A stretch of DNA of 64,000 nt from Gracilariopsis chorda (taxonomy: Eukaryota; Rhodophyta; Florideophyceae; Gracilariales; Gracilariaceae), in the NCBI GenBank assembly GCA_003194525.1, contig NBIV01000099.1, positions 186,001 through 250,000 of the forward strand, read 5' to 3'. Under the pieces are notes generated by a model, which was not told where the DNA came from, made no database searches, and was given only the letters and a program-made list of their open reading frames with translations. The position numbers and the translations under genes were made by a program. Positions 58,155 through 64,000 of this stretch are shown in pieces (position 1 is the stretch's first letter; each line of letters opens with the position of its first letter).

Positions 58155-59807
58155 TTATCCGCTTCTGAACTTCATTTTACCGTGACATTCTTCAATTTGT
58201 TTCATAGAACAATCTCTATTACTACCAGTGTGACATAAAAACATTTCTTTTTCCTTTGTGATATAGCACCCAGAACATAAAAACTTGAACGTTGTATTAC
58301 CCTTGCAGAAATTGCATCGTCTTTGATATAAACCTTTTGTAATCTTGCCATCCTCATTTTTTCTCCTTCTATTCGTCTGCATTAAATGCAACCCAGTGCG
58401 TGCAAACATTGGCTTCTCATCAACATTTTCACATTCTTGCTCACCTCTACTCATTAGACCTGTGGTATCCCATGTATTCTCAATTAGTTCATCAGCCAAT
58501 TAGCAATAGAAGTGGTTCGGACTTTTCACGTTTCTGGTTCCATTTCCGGCTTTGTACAGCTTCCACGCGTCCACAATACAAATCGATAAAAGAGAGCAAT
58601 TCACTCGAAATGACCAATCTTTCACTTCATTTTTTTTCCAAATTCAGATCATCTTGTCTGCATCTGTTATGGCGATCGACCATGCACCAGCATTTGTAAT
58701 ACTGTTCACACACGTCGGGAATTGCAACCTCAATTCCACTTTCTTAGAAATATTTCCCTCCCGTCTCCACCTTTCGGAAATAATAGGAGAACCAGGATTA
58801 ACCGTGCCAGAGGTTGATACGAAATATCTTCCTTCTCTGTCCATCCACATTATAGCCATTATATCATTATTAATAATGCTTCCTTTCAATAGCATTGATA
58901 CAAAATCTTACTTGTCCGATAGAGTAGTTTCGGATAGATGTGTCATAGGATATTCACGGATAGCCTTTTCGACAACTCCAATAAACCTTAAACCTTTATT
59001 TAGTAATGCTTTCGCAGTACAGACAAACGCAAAAAAGAAATCCGCACATATCAACTTTTCTGATCCGAACCATTGTTGCACCAAGCGAAGTAAGACTGCC
59101 GTTCCATGGGCGTGATCAGAATCAAAAACTTGTTCCGGAATATTTGCGCCCATATTGAGCTCAATGTTCAGCATAATACCACTTCGTGCACAACATACAG
59201 CCTTCACTTCAAGACAATTTTCTAGCTTTCTATCTAATGCCGTATAGTGTGGAAGCCCGACATCAATTCAATTACCGCCTAATTCGTACCATCATGACAT
59301 GCCTTTGTAAACACATAAGGCATGTGATGGCGTGACAAAAGACCGACGATGGTCATTGATTGCCCTCACAAAATCAGCTACGAAAGACCAACGCGCGATT
59401 CCCTGCTCTTCAGTCACACCAATTTCGCTGAAGCATGTTGAACTTCTAAGCATTTCAAATCTGTTCCGTGACATCGCAAGACCAATATTTGGCTGAGGAA
59501 TAGACGTAGAAAAAGGCTTGAGGCTCCACAGAGCCCGTCTGTTAGAGAACTCAATGCTAGTCATGAAGATAAAAACTCCAAAGAATTTGAGCAATTGTTC
59601 CCCTGAAGTCCTTCGAACGTCTTTACTTTCTAACCGGACATTTGTTCTGTTCACTATGAAATGCAAATGCTGCATATGGAACATCCAAAGGAAGAAATCT
59701 AATGCACTCATGTTTGGAGGAACGTGACGAGGTGAGATAAAGTCTCCGGCTGGGTTAACCATTTTCCGCTGATGCATTTGCACACAAACATTCAGAGGAA
59801 TCAACAT
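58155..59807 (-). pseudogene. piggyBac-like transposase A, broken by stops only
   Basis: One frame of about 551 codons. The N-terminal part has INRTNVRL-like VNRTNVRL, LLKFFGVFIFMTSIEFSNRR and SRNRFEMLRS. After a stop come WYELGG, IDVGLPHYTALDRKLEN, then DFFFAFVCTAKALLNKGLRFIGVV and IREYPM. Later come MAIMWMDREGRYFVSTS and SLLSIYIVDAWKLY. The C-terminus has CNFCKGNTTFKFLCSGCYI and a Cys-rich end like the piggyBac RING-type tail. I count five in-frame stops and no indel. One stop stands where relatives have Trp, in GGN*IDVG. The usual DES at the catalytic Asp reads YKG here, so activity is lost in any case. Confidence 0.8.
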
Positions 59808-60433
59808 CGTACAGGTTTTCTACACACGACCATGAATCAACGTTGATTGGACAGGTGTACATACGCTTAATGAACTTGTTTGCAGCTGCAAAACGTGCAT
59901 CTAAGATGGTGTCATAAGAGCATCTTCCTCGATATTTTGCGTATTAATGGGTTCAACCTCGGTAATAAGCTCTTCTGCAGTATTCACGGCTTACTCAACA
60001 CCGGTACCTATTTTGACACTAAATAGAGGTAGAGGTACTTCTTTTTCTCGGTTCGGTAGACTAAACATCACAGTCAGAAAAGTGAGATCTCGATTGTTGA
60101 CCTATCGAATGGCAACATTGAGGACAGAACCTTGTACCGTTGTCGAAGTCCGTAGAAATCCATAGTAACGTTTGCATTCAGCATCATTTGTAACCAGACG
60201 AGCACGGCTGTTGACAGTTGTTCAAACATTTCTGCGAAGATCTGTGGACGGGGTCATTGTGTACGAATGTTGTTGACGATAGTGCTTGATGTGACAGCTA
60301 CGACTATTGGCGATGTGTTGTGGACATGGTACAGCACTGCCGGTGTAGGAGACATGATGAAAAGATCAAAGCGAAAAAGTTTTTGGAAAAGTTTTAAGGT
60401 TTTGATAAATTTCTAGAGTAATTAACATTGGCC

Positions 60434-62340
60434 TCATATGATGTCGCTGGTCAGATAGACACTAGTAGTGTGCATGATAGCCAGTTGAACAGCATCAAAA
60501 ACGTCAATACGATCGTGACGCAGGTCATTAAGGATGTGCAATAAGGCAAATCTGCGACCAGGAAATACATACTGGCAAGTTGAACATGCGTATATGGATT
60601 TTTTCTGGCCTTCATCCTTTCTCATTATCTTACACAGAAAAACTTTTCCTTGCTTATTATCAATGGATTCCAGCAATTACATGAGGTTTCTTAATTTTTC
60701 TCTGCTTCTCCGTTCAGGATGATAGTTGTGAATGCAAGGCCCTTCCTACTGTTTTGAATTCCACTAACGGTCTTGCGACCTGCTCTGCAACCCGGAGTTT
60801 ATAATCGTGCATATTGCATACCCTTTCCTGTGGTGTAGAGGTTTGCATAATTGCGTACCCACTCAGAATGCTGGTGTAAATCAAGAAAGGGAACACACTC
60901 ATTGAAACGCGCAGTTACTTCCGCTTGATGGGGTTAGTGGACCTCAACTGATTGGAGCGATCGACGCCATTTATGAACATATTATACGCCAAAACAATTG
61001 ACAATTGCAGGAGCCCCGATAGTTGTTCTGCGAAGTGCTTTGTGTCCAAACCAGCGTTCAAGTGGAGCTAGCTTGTGTACACATTCGAAAACATGGCCAC
61101 CTTCTTCTGGTATTCGAGAACGAGGCGTGCAGGCCCAATCCTTTGTGTAGCATGCTACGGTTCTTTTTGTCCTTAAACACGAGGTAGCCAGCGTTTGAAG
61201 CAACGTTCAGTGCGTGATTTGGTTCTTATGGTTTATCAAAGGCTTCAACCACGAAGCTGGTTTCGAAGAATAGCAATCGCCTCTTTTACAGCGAACGGCT
61301 TGAGACTATCGATGTTACTTATCCTTACCGTTCCCAGTACTTTCATATTGCTATCTGTGATGCGAAAAAGCTGTTGTGCTAAATCGGGCCGCGTATATAA
61401 TTTATCCAGAACTACTAGTCTTTGCGGGTTTCCACTAATAGCTGCCTGATACTCATGGGTCAATTGAAGGCTCTATAATCCCCATGAACTACATTTGGTA
61501 ATACCTCTGGCGTCCGGTTTTCGGTCATAAACAACTCTGAATGTCCGGAAGAGTGATGTATATGCCACTGCAGTAGAAATATTCATTCTTCTTCCTGATC
61601 CATAATCCCAAATGGTATTTATATAGGCATGAGTCTACGCAACAACGACATAGAATCGAATACCTCACCTAACTAGTTTTTATTTCATATAGGATCTCGC
61701 AGTACTCCTGCTCTTGCAACGTATTGTGTTTTCGTTCAAATTTGTTGCACCGACAGGTACCGCTATTGAGCTTGCTTTCTTCAGAGAATGTTCTAAAATT
61801 ATCTTTGAATGCCATAAAGAGTCGGTAACGGCACATTTGTGTTCATGAGAGCAGTAAGGTCGAAGTGTGCTACGAATGTCTTGATAAAGATTTCCTGACA
61901 TTCTAGTTTGAAAATATGATTGTCTGACAAAACTTTTCCTGCACCAATAAACCTGGATTCTGTCTGCCTTAGATAGTGAAATTCGCACTTCAAGTCCAAG
62001 AAAGGCTCGAAGTTCTATAAATGTCAGCTTCTTCTTCTCCCTCTTTTGAGTACTTCAGAAGTCCATGACCTGATACACTCTACGACCGTAGAGTTTAGAA
62101 ACAGATTCATGAGTCTGGTTTCTCCATCGGTGTTATTGAACGCACTTTGAACGAGTTCTCGTTGTACTATATGAAGATCTGAGTTGGACACTCATCGTTT
62201 GCAATAGAGAATGTCGTCAAATTTGTCCTGTTCTGCAGGAAAAACAGGAGTAATATCGAAACCATCTTCATCAATTCGCCCATCTGCGGTGTTCAATTCG
62301 TCTCAATTGCACTTATATCCGTACAATGTCTTTTCGGAAA
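60434..62340 (-). pseudogene. piggyBac-like transposase B, stops and frameshifts
   Basis: From the N-terminus on the minus strand: an acidic start (DGRIDEDGFDITPVF, about 62.27 kb), then ELRAFLGLEVRISLSKADR. A central piece follows (LVVLDKLYTRPDLAQQL, VLGTVRISN, 61245-61463). Then come a FKDKK-like strand and APAIVNCFGVYNMFINGVDRSNQ (61.0 kb), equivalent to the family YNxxMGGVDxxDQ motif. A Cys-containing tail (CSTCQYVF) ends it near 60434. The pieces lie in different frames. Sequence differs clearly from transposase A, so it is another piggyBac family and is more decayed. Confidence 0.7.
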
Positions 62341-62756
62341 CCTGAGGTTGAGTTTCAATACAGTTAGTTTCGACGTCATTAGCTTCTCCCATTCTGTGGC
62401 CATGCAGTTCTTTGGATGTTTTAACGTTTGCCATTTGACAATGTTCGCTGTTCCGGAAGTTGAAGAACAGATCAGTAATTGTGTGAAAAACTGTTCGGAG
62501 TTACGGGATGGTTACAAGATCACCACCATTCGAGAGTGGATTACTATGCTCCAGAACCTCAATTAGTACCGCCAACTTTTAACACTTTCTTGAAAACCTT
62601 TCTGGTTTTTTGTCACTTTTACACCAGTGGGTTGGGTTCGTTTATCTGATATATATAACAGAAGAAAATATCTTCTCCATTGCATGACTGTCAACCACCG
62701 TGTGGTTGCGCGATCGGTACCCACCCACTACCAATTCCAGAACTGTGCATTCTAAC

Positions 62757-62794
62757 GTATTTATACATCTGTTAAGATTTCGGGAGCGAGAGGG
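62757..62794. repeat. Right terminal inverted repeat of the piggyBac unit
   Basis: Ends CGGGAGCGAGAGGG directly before TTAA, as piggyBac ends do. Confidence 0.6.
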
Positions 62795-64000
62795 TTAACA
62801 GAACTCAGAAAAAATGAAGATCGATGTTGTATAAACACAATGAAGAACGAAATGCATTTGATATACTAAAATGTAAACCTGTATCTGCTCGTTCACTGAA
62901 ATTTGCAGATCCCACATTACCATACGAAGTAGCAACCGATGTCTCGTGCATAGGAATAGGAGCAAAACTAACCCAAACTGATAAGAAAAATTACCAGTAC
63001 CATAATCTTCCAAAAAGCTTAACGAAGCAGAACAGAACTACTCTACAGGAGAAAGGGAATTACTAGCTGTTTTATTGGCATTAAAAGCATGTACTTCATA
63101 CTTAAATGGTGCTCAGTTTACAAATCCAACCTATCATCATCCATTTAATTTTCTCGAGATAGAAAAGAAACTATGAAGCAAACAATCAATATGGGTTGAA
63201 TGCATGCAAGAATTTGATTACCCGATTTCATGCATAGAAGACAAATAAAACAGAGTGGCAGATGAACTTTCAAGAAAGCACATAGAGGTATGTAAAACTT
63301 TTTAGGGTATTATAAAACTTCTGCAAAGCACGACAACTTTACAGAAAAGTAATGAAACATTAGAAAATTCACATAAAAGGTTACAACATGAATCGCACTT
63401 TTCACAGTAACTACGAAATTTCAAAGAAGCATAAAAACGTGTGGGGAAACTCTTGTACTTTGAGAATCGTATGTGCATACCTGAAAGAAAAATAAGATAA
63501 AAACTTCTTCTTGACAACCATTACTCAGTACAAGGTGCACATAGTTCATACATAAAAGTATCACTACTCAGAGCAAAATTCTTTCAGTGTACAATAGAAA
63601 CTGACTTAAATATAGTTATATTTGAGTGGGAAAATTGCCAAAACGCGAAATGAGTGAACAAGGTTAGGCAAGGACTACTGCAACGCTTTCCACTGCCTAC
63701 ACGAAAACGTGAAGTAGAATCAATACGCTGTATATTTGATTTACCCAAAAGTGACGACTACATCGGAAAAACGGCTACGGTGGACTGTCTGAAGGACTTT
63801 ACTCTATTCCATTCAATGAGAACAGTTAAGAACCAGACATAGCAAATATATTCTACAAAGACGTATGTACTCACCATGGAATTCTAACAGTCACAATATC
63901 AGATAGATATAACCAGTCTACATGAATATTTTGAGATACGTTAATGAAACTTGTAAGTGTCAAACTAAACATATCCGGTACATTTATCTCCAAACTGATG

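Larger units (their letters stand above)
56581..62794 (-). mobile_element. piggyBac-type unit holding two transposase relics
   Basis: The left end CCCTTTGACTGCCAGATATT matches the inverted right end CCCTCTCGCTCCCGAAATCT. Matching continues through ATACATAAAG / ATGTATAAAT, so TIRs are about 38 bp. The right end is followed by TTAA (62795-62798), the piggyBac target. The left flank reads CTTA, one base from TTAA. The 6.2-kb interior has two different piggyBac-like transposases on the minus strand and one unrelated plus-strand ORF. It sits inside the gypsy fossil, between its RT and RNase H parts. Confidence 0.7.
53600..64000 (+). mobile_element. Ty3/gypsy fossil, split by later insertions and cut by the right edge
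   Basis: Pieces of one gypsy-type element lie in order on the plus strand. A gag zinc-knuckle-like LCFRCHKPECRP is near 54.7 kb. A protease and connection segment is near 55.0-55.25 kb (VVLGKSWLHQYNPHTDG). RT is at about 55.5-56.55 kb (YELSLAELQGMREKL, ITLDLRSGYNQIRIPDD). RNase H is at about 62.8-63.25 kb (FADPTLPYEVATDVS). An integrase core is at about 63.65-63.95 kb (IFDLPKSDDY). Very many breaks and high AT content indicate great age. The left end is approximate; no LTR was found. Confidence 0.7.

Overview
This is a stretch of nuclear DNA from a eukaryote. The evidence is GT-AG introns, an ASPM-type spindle protein, an importin-alpha-like ARM protein, Ty3/gypsy and Ty1/copia retrotransposons, a Helitron, PIF/Harbinger and piggyBac transposons, and MITEs. 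The mix of transposon families, the very short introns and the long, nearly uninterrupted host ORF would suit an alga, perhaps a red alga. That is inference; nothing in the window fixes the species.

Layout. 1-3.7 kb: left-truncated minus-strand gene for an ASPM/Asp-like protein (calponin-homology region plus coiled coil) with several very short candidate introns. 3.8-10.5 kb: a dead Harbinger transposase, a badly worn gypsy pol remnant, and a longer gypsy element butted against it. 10.5-13.6 kb: no recognisable gene. 13.6-19.7 kb: a Helitron with Rep HUH and YxxxY motifs, a PIF1-type helicase and an unusual repetitive N-terminus. 20.3-21.7 kb: a MITE cluster rich in CAG/CTG. 22.8-24.7 kb: an unrecognised Pro/Ser/Arg-rich gene. 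25.0-26.3 kb: an ABCC transporter pseudogene, followed by a degenerate copia element (26.4-31.3 kb) with a strongly skewed base composition. 32.1-35.4 kb: a Harbinger element with matching ends and two convergent genes. 35.7-41.8 kb: a giant host gene joining importin-alpha-like ARM repeats, ankyrin repeats, a long helical repeat region and a CxxC motif. 43.3-45.7 kb: a tandem repeat and a third Harbinger transposon. 45.98-51.43 kb: an LTR retrotransposon with two LTRs and a target-site duplication but no visible reverse transcriptase or integrase. From about 53 kb on the DNA becomes AT-rich and holds a gypsy fossil into which a MITE and a 6.2-kb piggyBac-type unit (two different transposase relics) have inserted.

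Only three or four host loci are visible: the ASPM-like gene, the Pro-rich gene, the ABCC relic and the ARM-ankyrin gene. The rest is transposons in various states of decay. Several DNA-transposon genes are broken by in-frame stop codons but not by indels, which hints at a point-mutation process, with the AT-rich right end as possible supporting context.
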